Assembly: GCA_900317065.1 (NCBI GenBank)
Contig: ONFK01000132.1
Coordinates: 1 to 8,723 of the forward strand
From: an uncultured Bacteroidales bacterium
GTDB taxonomy: Bacteria > Bacteroidota > Bacteroidia > Bacteroidales > UBA932
Reading direction: 5' to 3'
Length of the DNA stretch: 8,723 nucleotides
Shown here: positions 1 through 5,833 of the stretch, one piece after another
Position numbering within the stretch: position 1 is the stretch's first letter
How the letters are laid out: every line of letters begins with the position of its first letter
Notes under the pieces: generated by a model
Databases searched by the model: none
Told to the model about the DNA's origin: nothing
Seen by the model: only the letters and a program-made list of their open reading frames with translations
Position numbers and translations under genes: made by a program

Positions 1-277
1 TGTGGATGAATTCCAGGACAATGGCGCTTCGCTCGTGATGATAGCTAAGGGCAACCGCACCCAGGTGGTCACCGACGCCTGCAAGAAGCACGGCGGATTC
101 TACCTCGGCACCATAGGCGGAGTAGCAGCCGTACTCTCGCAGAGCAGCATCCGCAGCATCGAGTGCGTGGAATATCCCGAACTCGGCATGGAAGCCATCT
201 GGAAGATTACCGTCGAGGACTTCCCAGCCTTCATCCTGGTGGACGACAAGGGCAACGATTTCTTCAAGAAGTTCTAG
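1..277 (+). CDS. fumA: Class I fumarate hydratase, C-terminal fragment
   Basis: Only the last 91 codons are in the window, read from base 2 to the TAG at 275-277; the gene enters from the left and the GTG at base 2 is an internal valine. The class I (oxygen-sensitive, 4Fe-4S) fumarase interconverts fumarate and malate in the cytoplasm. The fragment carries the family's very conserved C-terminal signature: an AKGNR segment, DACKKHGGFYLG, YPELGMEAIWKI and a closing EDFPAFILVDDKGNDFF, which I recognise from FumA/FumB-type enzymes. The protein ends only a few residues after DFF, slightly shorter than my recollection of the E. coli enzymes. The Fe-S cysteines would lie upstream and cannot be seen. 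In anaerobic Bacteroidales this enzyme fits the fumarate-succinate branch. The family call is firm; the fumA rather than fumB symbol is by homology only. Confidence 0.95.
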   Translation, partial: VDEFQDNGASLVMIAKGNRTQVVTDACKKHGGFYLGTIGGVAAVLSQSSIRSIECVEYPELGMEAIWKITVEDFPAFILVDDKGNDFFKKF

Positions 278-280
278 GTC

Positions 281-3200
281 ATGAAACGTCTGGCAGTCCG
301 GCTGGCAAAGATACTGGGGATTATCGCGGCGGTGTTCGCGGTGATCGTGCTGGTTCTGCAAATAGTGCTGAACAGCTCCTGGATGCGCTCGAAGGTGGAT
401 TCCATCCTGTCTTCGGTCGTAGAAAAGGGCCAGGTGCGCTACAGCCGTCTGCATTTCAGGACCTTCCCCTTCGTGGTGGCAGAGATCGACTCCCTGTCGG
501 TCACCTATCCCCACGGACTCTTCTCCGCATACGACAGGCTGGGAGTGCGCGGGCCTCTTCTTTCGGAGGGCCGCGGCGCGGTTGAGGACACCCTGCTCGC
601 CGCAAGCCGCGTGGACGCTTCGGTGAACCCCTGGAAGCTGTTTGTCGGCAGAATCAAGGTGAACGCGCTGAATCTGGAACATCCGCAGGTCTATTATCAC
701 GCCTACGACGGCACTGCCTCCAATCTGGACATACTCTCGAAATCGGAAGAGCCCAAGGACACCGTCAGCAAGCCTTTCGGCCTGCCCTGGGTGCATCTGG
801 GAAAGATTCGCATATGCGACCGCCCCCGAATAGTATACACTTCGCAGGCGGATACCGTGCATGCGAGGATAGTTTTCGACGAGTTCTTCCTCTCCGGCAA
901 GCTCCGCCTGAAGAAGGACAAACTGGATTCGAAGGTGAAGAACCTCCGGCTGGAACTGGACAATCTGCAGATGAACGGGCGCCTGCCGGCCGATACCCTG
1001 GCCCTCGCGCTGGAGAATCTGCGCATCGCTACGCCCAGGACCAATCTTGTGGACCTCGGGCTGAAGGGAGAGGCCCTCTATTTCTCGCCCTCGCTAGGAA
1101 GCCTGCAGGTGCCCGCCGAGCTGGACGCACGCGCATCTTTCCGCAACCACCGCAGGCACTTCGACCTCGGCCTGGATCATCTGGATGCGGATATCGCCTA
1201 CGTCCCGCTGCATGCCGAGGGCCTGTTCAGCAAGTTCGAGGACCACAGCTACGTGAAGGCCTCGGCGGAGATAGACTCCTGCAAGCTGGGCACCGTGCTC
1301 GAAAAGTACGGACGCAAACTTGCTCCCGCCGCCCGTGATTTCCGGGCAGACGCGCTGCTGAACCTCGGAGTGAAGGCGGACGGAAATATCTCCCCCGACG
1401 AATATCCGCAGGTGGATGCCGCCCTGGACATCCCTTCGGGGCATATCTCCTGGATTCCCAAGGGGATACGGGCCATGCTGGACCTTGGAGCCACGGCACG
1501 GCTTACGCCTTCGGGAGATCTTTCGGCGGAAGTCGGACGCTGCCATCTGCGCAGCAACGGAGTCAAGCTCGACCTGGACGGTGACGGGCGTGATCTCATC
1601 GGACGCGATCCCTCGGTTGCGGCCAGGCTCGGCGGCTTCGTGATACTGGATTCGGCAAGGCAGTATCTGCCCTCCGACCTGAATATCAGCGCGGCAGGTA
1701 CGGTGGACCTCTCCGCCGACGTGAACGCGCATCTGAAGGAACTCGAGGATTACATCTTCCGCAAGACACGCATAAGCGCGCATCTCTCCGGGGACAGGGT
1801 ATCCGTGCAGATGCCTTCCAACAATCTGTCCGCCATGCTTCGCCGGCCGGACATTTCCCTCGCCACCGCGGAAAGCTCGCTGAAACTGAATGCGGACATG
1901 GACAGCCTGGCCTTCAGCCTGTCGGATTCCTTCCGGGCCGGAGTGCGCGGGATGGTCAACCGTGCGGATGTGAAGAAGGTGGAGAACAACGGCAAGATGG
2001 TGCCTTATCTGAGCTTCTCCACTACCGACGATTTCATAAAACTGTACGCCGGCGAGAACAAGGTCGAGGCCGAGAACGCCCTGGTGTCGCTGGAGGCGAT
2101 GCAGAGGGTGCGCAAGCCGCGTCCGCGCTTCAAGCGCTTCCTGGACTCGCTGCAGAGGGTTTATCCCGGCGTGCCGAAGGACTCCCTGCTCATCAAGTTC
2201 AGGGCTTCGCGTCCGGTGGACGAGTTCGCTGCCAAGGACCTTAAAGTCTCTCTCGATTCGTCTTTCGTGGCGCTGCTGAACCGCTGGCATCCGGGAGGGC
2301 TGGTGTCGCTGGAGAATGCTTCGCTGGTATCGCCTTCGCTGCCTCTGCGCACCACCCTTAACGCGCTGGACATAGCTCTGGACGACGATGACGCCGAGGT
2401 CGCTACTTGCAGCATCGACTGCGGCACTTCGGACATCGACCTGACCGGCTCCTTGGGCGGGTTCAGGCGTTTCATCCGTGGCCGCGGGCCCTTGAAATTC
2501 GATTTCGACGTTCATTCCAGGCGCTTGAATGCCAATGAGTTGCTGGTGGCCATGCAGCAGGGTTCGGCCAATCGCGATGTGGATGTGGAGTCCGGAGATT
2601 TCGTGGCTGATTCGCTGAGCAACGTGGTATACGACCCCTCGGCCGCGGAAATGAAGGCCATCGTGGTGCCGAAGAATCTGCGCGGCTCCATAGGCCTGAA
2701 GGCCGAGAGGGTGGACTACTCCTCGCTGGAGATACGCCCTGCCACTGCCGAAATCAATGTCCGCGACCGCGTGCTGCAGGTGAAGGACGTGGACGTGCAG
2801 AGCAATGTCGGGCGCATCAAGCTCGACGCCTTCTATGCTTCCAAGAGCAAGGCGGACATCTCCGCCGGCCTGGACATGCATCTGCTGGAGATGCCTGCAT
2901 ACGACATCATCCACATGCTGCCTACCGTGGATGCGATGATGCCTGCGCTCAAGTCGTTCCAGGGAAAACTGGGATGCGACGTGTCGGTGACCACCCAGCT
3001 CGACACCAACATGAATTTCATAATGCCTTCGGTGAACGGGCTCGTGCGCATTGCAGGCGAGGACCTGTTCATCAAGAACGCGGGGTCTCTTCGCAAGGTG
3101 ACGCGCCTGCTGATGTTCAAGGACAAGAATATCGGTCAGATCCAGGACTTGTACGTGGATGCCGTGATAGGAGACAACAAAGTGGAAGTCTATCCTTTCA

Positions 3201-3793
3201 TCCTCGGCGTGGATAAATACAAGGTCGCGCTGGCCGGCACCCAGGGCTTCAACGGCAGCATGCGCTACAATATCTCGATCCTGGAGAGTTTCCTGCCCTT
3301 CCGTTTCGGCATCGACATCTACGGCAATCTGGACAAGTGGCGCTTTTCTCTCGGACGCAACAAGTACCGCAAGGGCCGGGTGCCTTCGTTCACTGCGGAT
3401 CTGGACACCATGCAGGTTAATCTGCTGGACGTCATCCGCAATGTCTACGACCGCGGCGTGCACAATGCGATGGAGCAGATGGCCATCGAGAACCGGCGTC
3501 TGGAAAGGGCGAAACTGGTGAACAGCTACACCGGAGCGCCTTCGGATGAATTCCTGTCGAAGGAGGAGTTCCAGCAGGTGGATTCAGTGCTTTTCTCCAT
3601 GCAGATGCAGGAAGAGAATGACGAGATAGACGCTGCCGTGGATGCGGCCGCCGACGAGGCCCTGGCCGCCCTGAACGCCCAGCAGACCGCCTGGCTCGAC
3701 GATCACCCCTGGGCCGAGGCCGCCCTCAGCCGCGCCGAGCAGCGCAAGGCCGACAGGGCCCGGAAGCGGGAAGAACGCGAGAATCAAAATTAA
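281..3793 (+). CDS. AsmA-like inner-membrane-anchored envelope protein
   Basis: 1170 residues from the ATG at 281, three bases after the fumarase stop. Residues about 8-30 form a single hydrophobic segment after a basic start (MKRLAVRLAK), an N-terminal membrane anchor. The rest is a long, beta-rich, repetitive periplasmic-type sequence without catalytic motifs. Residues about 930-1031 (from FIKNAGSLRKVTRLLMFKDK through FLPFRFGIDIYGNLDKWRFSLG) resemble the AsmA-like C-terminal domain. Family knowledge: AsmA, TamB and YhdP proteins are large envelope proteins linked to phospholipid transport to the outer membrane or to outer-membrane protein assembly; this one is closest to AsmA in layout. The last roughly 90 residues are unusual: acidic, Ala-rich and then Arg/Lys/Glu-rich (ending RARKREERENQN), probably helical. 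Close spacing suggests cotranscription with the fumarase, but no functional link is evident. The family call is good; the substrate is unknown. Confidence 0.85.
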   Translation: MKRLAVRLAKILGIIAAVFAVIVLVLQIVLNSSWMRSKVDSILSSVVEKGQVRYSRLHFRTFPFVVAEIDSLSVTYPHGLFSAYDRLGVRGPLLSEGRGAVEDTLLAASRVDASVNPWKLFVGRIKVNALNLEHPQVYYHAYDGTASNLDILSKSEEPKDTVSKPFGLPWVHLGKIRICDRPRIVYTSQADTVHARIVFDEFFLSGKLRLKKDKLDSKVKNLRLELDNLQMNGRLPADTLALALENLRIATPRTNLVDLGLKGEALYFSPSLGSLQVPAELDARASFRNHRRHFDLGLDHLDADIAYVPLHAEGLFSKFEDHSYVKASAEIDSCKLGTVLEKYGRKLAPAARDFRADALLNLGVKADGNISPDEYPQVDAALDIPSGHISWIPKGIRAMLDLGATARLTPSGDLSAEVGRCHLRSNGVKLDLDGDGRDLIGRDPSVAARLGGFVILDSARQYLPSDLNISAAGTVDLSADVNAHLKELEDYIFRKTRISAHLSGDRVSVQMPSNNLSAMLRRPDISLATAESSLKLNADMDSLAFSLSDSFRAGVRGMVNRADVKKVENNGKMVPYLSFSTTDDFIKLYAGENKVEAENALVSLEAMQRVRKPRPRFKRFLDSLQRVYPGVPKDSLLIKFRASRPVDEFAAKDLKVSLDSSFVALLNRWHPGGLVSLENASLVSPSLPLRTTLNALDIALDDDDAEVATCSIDCGTSDIDLTGSLGGFRRFIRGRGPLKFDFDVHSRRLNANELLVAMQQGSANRDVDVESGDFVADSLSNVVYDPSAAEMKAIVVPKNLRGSIGLKAERVDYSSLEIRPATAEINVRDRVLQVKDVDVQSNVGRIKLDAFYASKSKADISAGLDMHLLEMPAYDIIHMLPTVDAMMPALKSFQGKLGCDVSVTTQLDTNMNFIMPSVNGLVRIAGEDLFIKNAGSLRKVTRLLMFKDKNIGQIQDLYVDAVIGDNKVEVYPFILGVDKYKVALAGTQGFNGSMRYNISILESFLPFRFGIDIYGNLDKWRFSLGRNKYRKGRVPSFTADLDTMQVNLLDVIRNVYDRGVHNAMEQMAIENRRLERAKLVNSYTGAPSDEFLSKEEFQQVDSVLFSMQMQEENDEIDAAVDAAADEALAALNAQQTAWLDDHPWAEAALSRAEQRKADRARKREERENQN

Positions 3794-3797
3794 TTGT

Positions 3798-3805
3798 TAA
3801 CTTTG
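3798..3805 (+). promoter_or_regulatory. Promoter -7 box for tRNA-Leu
   Basis: TAACTTTG matches the Bacteroidetes -7 consensus TAnnTTTG exactly. It begins five bases after the asmA-like stop codon and ends 11 bases before the mature tRNA. No clear TTTG -33 element lies about 20 bases upstream, and that position falls inside the asmA-like coding sequence. It would let the tRNA be transcribed independently of the fumarase-asmA unit. No terminator is visible between the asmA stop and the tRNA, so readthrough is also possible. Confidence 0.6.
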
Positions 3806-3816
3806 CAGTCCCTTTT

Positions 3817-3897
3817 GCGGGTGTGTTGAAATGGTAGACAAGCCAGACTTAGGATCTGGTGCCGAGAGGCGTGAGAGTTCGAGTCTCTCCACCCGCA
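3817..3897 (+). tRNA. tRNA-Leu (anticodon UAG)
   Basis: A class II tRNA that folds by eye. The acceptor stem is GCGGGTG (3817-3823) with CACCCGC (3890-3896), and the discriminator A is at 3897. The D arm is TTG/CAA with GG in its loop. The anticodon stem is CCAGA/TCTGG around the loop CTTAGGA, giving anticodon TAG at 3850-3852, T before it and G after it. A 13-base variable arm has a GCC/GGC stem (3860-3872). The T arm is GAGAG, TTCGAGT, CTCTC (3873-3889). It decodes CUN leucine codons; CUG and CUC are common in the neighbouring genes. The bases after the discriminator are CTA, so the CCA end is not encoded and must be added after processing. It has its own -7 box upstream and a terminator downstream. 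Confidence 0.97.
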
Positions 3898-3908
3898 CTA
3901 CACTCAAA

Positions 3909-3934
3909 GGCCGCCTTTCCAGGCGGTCCTTTTT
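3909..3934 (+). terminator. Intrinsic terminator of tRNA-Leu
   Basis: GGCCGCCT (3909-3916) pairs with AGGCGGTC (3921-3928) through eight pairs including one G-T, closing a TTCC loop. A run of Ts follows at 3930-3934, with a second short T run after CG. It begins 12 bases past the tRNA discriminator, the expected place for a rho-independent terminator ending a single-tRNA transcript. Confidence 0.85.
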
Positions 3935-3940
3935 CGTTTT

Positions 3941-3956
3941 GTGCGGGTGGAGAGAC
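3941..3956 (-). repeat. Exact inverted copy of the tRNA-Leu 3' end
   Basis: GTGCGGGTGGAGAGAC is the exact reverse complement of 3883-3898, the last 3 bases of the T loop, the 3' strand of the T stem and the whole 3' acceptor strand, discriminator and next C. The match stops cleanly at both ends. The two copies flank the terminator hairpin, so a transcript reading through could form a 16-bp stem around it. No other part of the tRNA is duplicated here. Confidence 0.85.
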
Positions 3957-3973
3957 GCTTCGCTGCGCGAAGC
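3957..3973. repeat. Hairpin: 7-bp inverted repeat, loop TGC
   Basis: GCTTCGC (3957-3963) and GCGAAGC (3967-3973) are perfect inverted repeats around TGC. It directly abuts the inverted tRNA tail. No T run follows, so it is not a terminator by itself. It may be one unit of a REP-like palindromic cluster. Confidence 0.6.
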
Positions 3974-3985
3974 TTCCTCTGTCTT

Positions 3986-4006
3986 ATTAGGGGCGCTGCC
4001 CCTAAT
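3986..4006. repeat. Hairpin: 9-bp inverted repeat, loop GCT
   Basis: ATTAGGGGC (3986-3994) and GCCCCTAAT (3998-4006) pair perfectly around a GCT loop. It has a GC-rich stem and short loop like its neighbour at 3957-3973. No T run follows it. Whether it recurs in the genome cannot be seen from one window. Confidence 0.65.
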
Positions 4007-4023
4007 GTACCCCGCCGCCTTAT

Positions 4024-4058
4024 GTCCCTTGCGTCTTTGCTGGCGCAAAGACCGGGAC
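4024..4058. repeat. Two-part hairpin with an internal loop
   Basis: GTCTTTGC (4033-4040) pairs with GCAAAGAC (4045-4052) around TGGC. This is flanked by GTCCC (4024-4028) pairing with GGGAC (4054-4058), with TTGC opposite a single C as an asymmetric internal loop. That gives 13 pairs in all. No T run follows. Confidence 0.6.
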
Positions 4059-4076
4059 CGGCGGTTCGCCTGCCGG
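4058..4076. repeat. Hairpin: 7 pairs with one bulge, TTCG loop
   Basis: CCGGC (4058-4062) pairs with GCCGG (4072-4076), and GG (4063-4064) with CC (4069-4070), closing a TTCG loop and leaving T4071 bulged. It shares its first C with the end of the preceding two-part hairpin, so the two may be alternative or stacked folds. Confidence 0.5.
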
Positions 4077-4107
4077 CTCAGAGTCATCTTTCTGGCTTTT
4101 TCTAAAC

Positions 4108-4141
4108 TTTGTTCCGAAAACCGGCCGAAAACGGGAACAAA
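4108..4141. repeat. 34-bp composite repeat, copy 1
   Basis: This is identical to 4159-4192. The unit is layered: TTTGTT (4108-4113), then two near-identical 11-mers in tandem, CCGAAAACCGG (4114-4124) and CCGAAAACGGG (4125-4135), then AACAAA (4136-4141), the inverse of the first hexamer. The outer inverted repeat is 8 bp, TTTGTTCC with GGAACAAA. An operator or a dispersed intergenic repeat are both possible. Confidence 0.85.
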
Positions 4142-4158
4142 TGCTTCAATTTGACAGG

Positions 4159-4192
4159 TTTGTTCCGAAAACCGGCCGAAAACGGGAACAAA
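4159..4192. repeat. 34-bp composite repeat, copy 2, abutting the HIT promoter
   Basis: All 34 bases match copy 1, with a start-to-start period of 51 bp and 17 unrelated bases between. This copy ends five bases before the -7 box at 4198, so it covers the place where a -33 element would sit. That placement suggests an operator or activator site for the HIT gene; this is inference from position. Confidence 0.85.
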
Positions 4193-4197
4193 AGTAT

Positions 4198-4205
4198 TAT
4201 CTTTG
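4198..4205 (+). promoter_or_regulatory. Promoter -7 box for the HIT gene
   Basis: TATCTTTG fits TAnnTTTG and lies 18 bases before the ATG at 4224. The expected -33 position, about 20 bases upstream, has no TTTG and is occupied by the second 34-bp repeat. The box overlaps a TTG at 4203, which argues against that codon as the start of the gene. Confidence 0.6.
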
Positions 4206-4223
4206 AGAACAAAACACACTACT

Positions 4224-4640
4224 ATGCCACAGAATTGCCTATATTGCGAGAACAAAGCTGCGCTGGATGCGCTGATGATCAAGATCGCCGATCTGCAAGT
4301 TTCAACCCTCTATCTTTTCAAGGAGCAGACCCATCCGGGCCGTTGCGTCGTTGCCTACAAGGACCATATAGGCCAGCAGTTCGAGATTCCGGAAGATGAT
4401 TTCATCCTGTTCATGAAGGATGTGCGCCGTACCGCCATCGCAATCGACAAGGCTTTCCATCCCGCCAAGATCAACTTCGGGGCGTATTCCGACACCCTCA
4501 AGCACGCCCACTGGCACATCGTGCCCAAGTATGAGGGAGGACCCGAATGGGGCGGCACGTTCGAGATGAATCCGCGCAAGACCTATCTCTCCGACGAGGA
4601 GTATGCCGACATCATCGGCCGCATAAAGGCGGAGCTATGA
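4224..4640 (+). CDS. HIT (histidine triad) family protein
   Basis: 138 residues from the ATG at 4224. A longer reading from the TTG at 4203 would put the start inside the -7 box. The defining triad is clear: HAHWHIV at residues 94-100, with H94, H96 and H98 in the HxHxHxx pattern, preceded by INFGAYSDTLK where family members have an Asn-x-Gly segment. The N-terminal CLYC (C5, C8) matches the CxxC zinc pair of many bacterial HIT proteins. The length is normal for the branch. Family members are cytoplasmic nucleotide hydrolases or transferases acting on nucleoside phosphoramidates or dinucleoside polyphosphates such as Ap4A; the substrate here cannot be told. It overlaps the next gene by ATGA (4637-4640), implying translational coupling to an exported protein, an unexpected partner. 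Confidence 0.92.
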   Translation: MPQNCLYCENKAALDALMIKIADLQVSTLYLFKEQTHPGRCVVAYKDHIGQQFEIPEDDFILFMKDVRRTAIAIDKAFHPAKINFGAYSDTLKHAHWHIVPKYEGGPEWGGTFEMNPRKTYLSDEEYADIIGRIKAEL

Positions 4641-5776
4641 AAGTACGCGCAATGCTGCTGGCGGCGCTGCTGCTTCTTCCGGCCTGCCTGAACGCCCAGA
4701 CTAAGGGCGAAACATCCCTATACGCAAAGACCTTGAAGAAGCCGGGCCTCAAGTCTGCGGCGAAGTTCTTGAAAAAGTATCCGGAGTCGGTATATGCTCC
4801 CAAGGTGCTGAGACTCAGGGATTCCATATTATTCTTTGCGCTGGATCCGGAAGATGCGGAAGGCGTGAAGGCGTTCCGCAAGGACTACCCGGAGTCTCCT
4901 TTCAGGGAGCTCGCGGACGAGAGGATCGCAAGGCACAATACATCCGCAATCGCTAAGGAAGACGCCCTGAAAGTCGCGGGCGACTGCCTCGATGCGGTGG
5001 GATGGAAGAAGGACAACGTCGAGCATGTGCTGGCGCTGGATAAGGACTTTACGGTCAGAATTCTAAGTCCGGCAGGGGAGATCCAGGCGAGCAGGAGCAT
5101 TTCCGTACACACTCTCCTGGCGGAAGTGCAGACACCCTCGGAACTGGCTCTGCCCCTGGAAGTCGTGGCGCCGCTCGGCACGCGCAGGTATCTTCATTTC
5201 GCATATCTGAACGGCGGCACCGAGTATGTCGAGGTGCTGTATCTGCCGGAAGAGGATATTATCAATCAGGCGATGTTCTACGGTACGGCGATGCAGCCGG
5301 CGGCGGACGGAGGCTTCCGCATCGAAGGGCAGAGCCCGGAAGATATGCGAATCAGGGAGAATCCTTCCCTCGTGCAGATCAGCAAGGCGGACCTTCTTAC
5401 AGACAATGCCATACGCTGGTGGATGGAGAAAAACCCCCGCGCGGGGAAGGCTTTCGGCAAGATCATTTTTGGAAGTCTTGACCCGGAATCATCCATAGTG
5501 GCGGCCTTCAAAAAGGCACGGAAAGAAAAAGGGAAGAACTGCACGGCTGCCCTGTTTGACATCCGCGGATATACCGTAATCTGCACCCAGTCCAGGAAGG
5601 ACGGCGGTTACTCACTCGCGTGGTGCGAGCCCCGGTGCAAGAACAAGTACCGGGACAACTTCCTGAATTCCATCTACTTCGAGAGCGACGGAGTCACCCT
5701 TGCCATGTTCTACTACAGGGGCAGGACGACCTTCAAGTACCGACTTTCGACGGCATCCCAGACGCTGCGCAAGTGA
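4637..5776 (+). CDS. Exported protein of unknown function with TPR-like repeats
   Basis: 379 residues from the ATG at 4637, chosen because it overlaps the HIT stop as ATGA and begins a signal peptide; an in-frame ATG at 4547 lies deep inside the HIT gene. The N-terminus is MKVRAMLLAALLLLPACLNAQTK. Cleavage after CLNA is likely, but LPAC could be a weak lipobox, so periplasmic or lipoprotein are both possible. Residues about 33-92 hold two related helical units, LKKYPESVYAPKVLRLRDS and RKDYPESPFRELADERI, like the TPR-type repeats of BamD-like envelope proteins. The remaining roughly 280 residues match nothing I recognise. They are mixed alpha/beta-looking and include IRWWMEKNP and a Cys-containing stretch, AWCEPRCKNKYRDNF. 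A bidirectional terminator follows at once. I assign no function. Confidence 0.85.
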   Translation: MKVRAMLLAALLLLPACLNAQTKGETSLYAKTLKKPGLKSAAKFLKKYPESVYAPKVLRLRDSILFFALDPEDAEGVKAFRKDYPESPFRELADERIARHNTSAIAKEDALKVAGDCLDAVGWKKDNVEHVLALDKDFTVRILSPAGEIQASRSISVHTLLAEVQTPSELALPLEVVAPLGTRRYLHFAYLNGGTEYVEVLYLPEEDIINQAMFYGTAMQPAADGGFRIEGQSPEDMRIRENPSLVQISKADLLTDNAIRWWMEKNPRAGKAFGKIIFGSLDPESSIVAAFKKARKEKGKNCTAALFDIRGYTVICTQSRKDGGYSLAWCEPRCKNKYRDNFLNSIYFESDGVTLAMFYYRGRTTFKYRLSTASQTLRK

Positions 5777-5781
5777 CACTG

Positions 5782-5819
5782 AAACAAACCCCCGTGAACT
5801 GATTCGCGGGGGTTTGTTT
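5782..5819. terminator. Bidirectional terminator between convergent genes
   Basis: A 13-bp perfect stem, AAACAAACCCCCG (5782-5794) with CGGGGGTTTGTTT (5807-5819), closes a 12-base loop. The outer arms are A-rich on the left and T-rich on the right, so the RNA from either strand ends in U-rich sequence. It starts five bases after the stop of the exported protein gene (+) and 14 bases past the upp stop (-), serving both. Confidence 0.9.
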
Positions 5820-5833
5820 TATGATTCCGAAGA

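Larger units (their letters stand above)
3898..4223. other. Gene-free, hairpin-rich intergenic region
   Basis: This stretch between the tRNA and the HIT gene holds no gene I can support. Open frames that cross it on either strand run through the tRNA, the terminator and the repeats and resemble no family. In order it contains the tRNA terminator, an inverted copy of the tRNA 3' end, four hairpin-forming inverted repeats, a short T-rich stretch, two identical 34-bp repeats and the -7 box of the HIT gene. Each is listed separately. Confidence 0.8.

Noticed and set aside
1094..3463. 789-codon open frame on the - strand opposite the asmA-like gene
   Set aside because: Its codons lie exactly opposite the sense codons, so it stays open only because the GC-rich sense gene avoids TTA, CTA and TCA. 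The translation is His/Val-rich and resembles no family. The sense gene has a membrane anchor and family match.
3883..3956. tRNA-borne attachment site of an integrated element
   Set aside because: The duplicated segment is inverted, not direct, and there is no integrase or element-like cargo nearby, so I do not call att sites.
4108..4141. LexA/SOS-type operator because of GTTC and GAAC half-sites
   Set aside because: The half-sites are separated by far more than in known LexA boxes, and the downstream HIT gene is not an SOS gene.
3831..4154. 107-codon + strand frame starting inside the tRNA
   Set aside because: It starts in the tRNA D loop and reads through the terminator and palindromes; no family resemblance.
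4108..4192. Possible CRISPR array
   Set aside because: Only two repeat copies, a 17-bp spacer that is too short, internal substructure unlike CRISPR repeats, and no cas genes in the window.
3797..4282. 161-codon - strand frame, with a repeated peptide FVPVFGRFSEQ
   Set aside because: It runs antisense through the tRNA, the terminator and the hairpins. The repeated peptide is simply the 34-bp DNA repeat translated.
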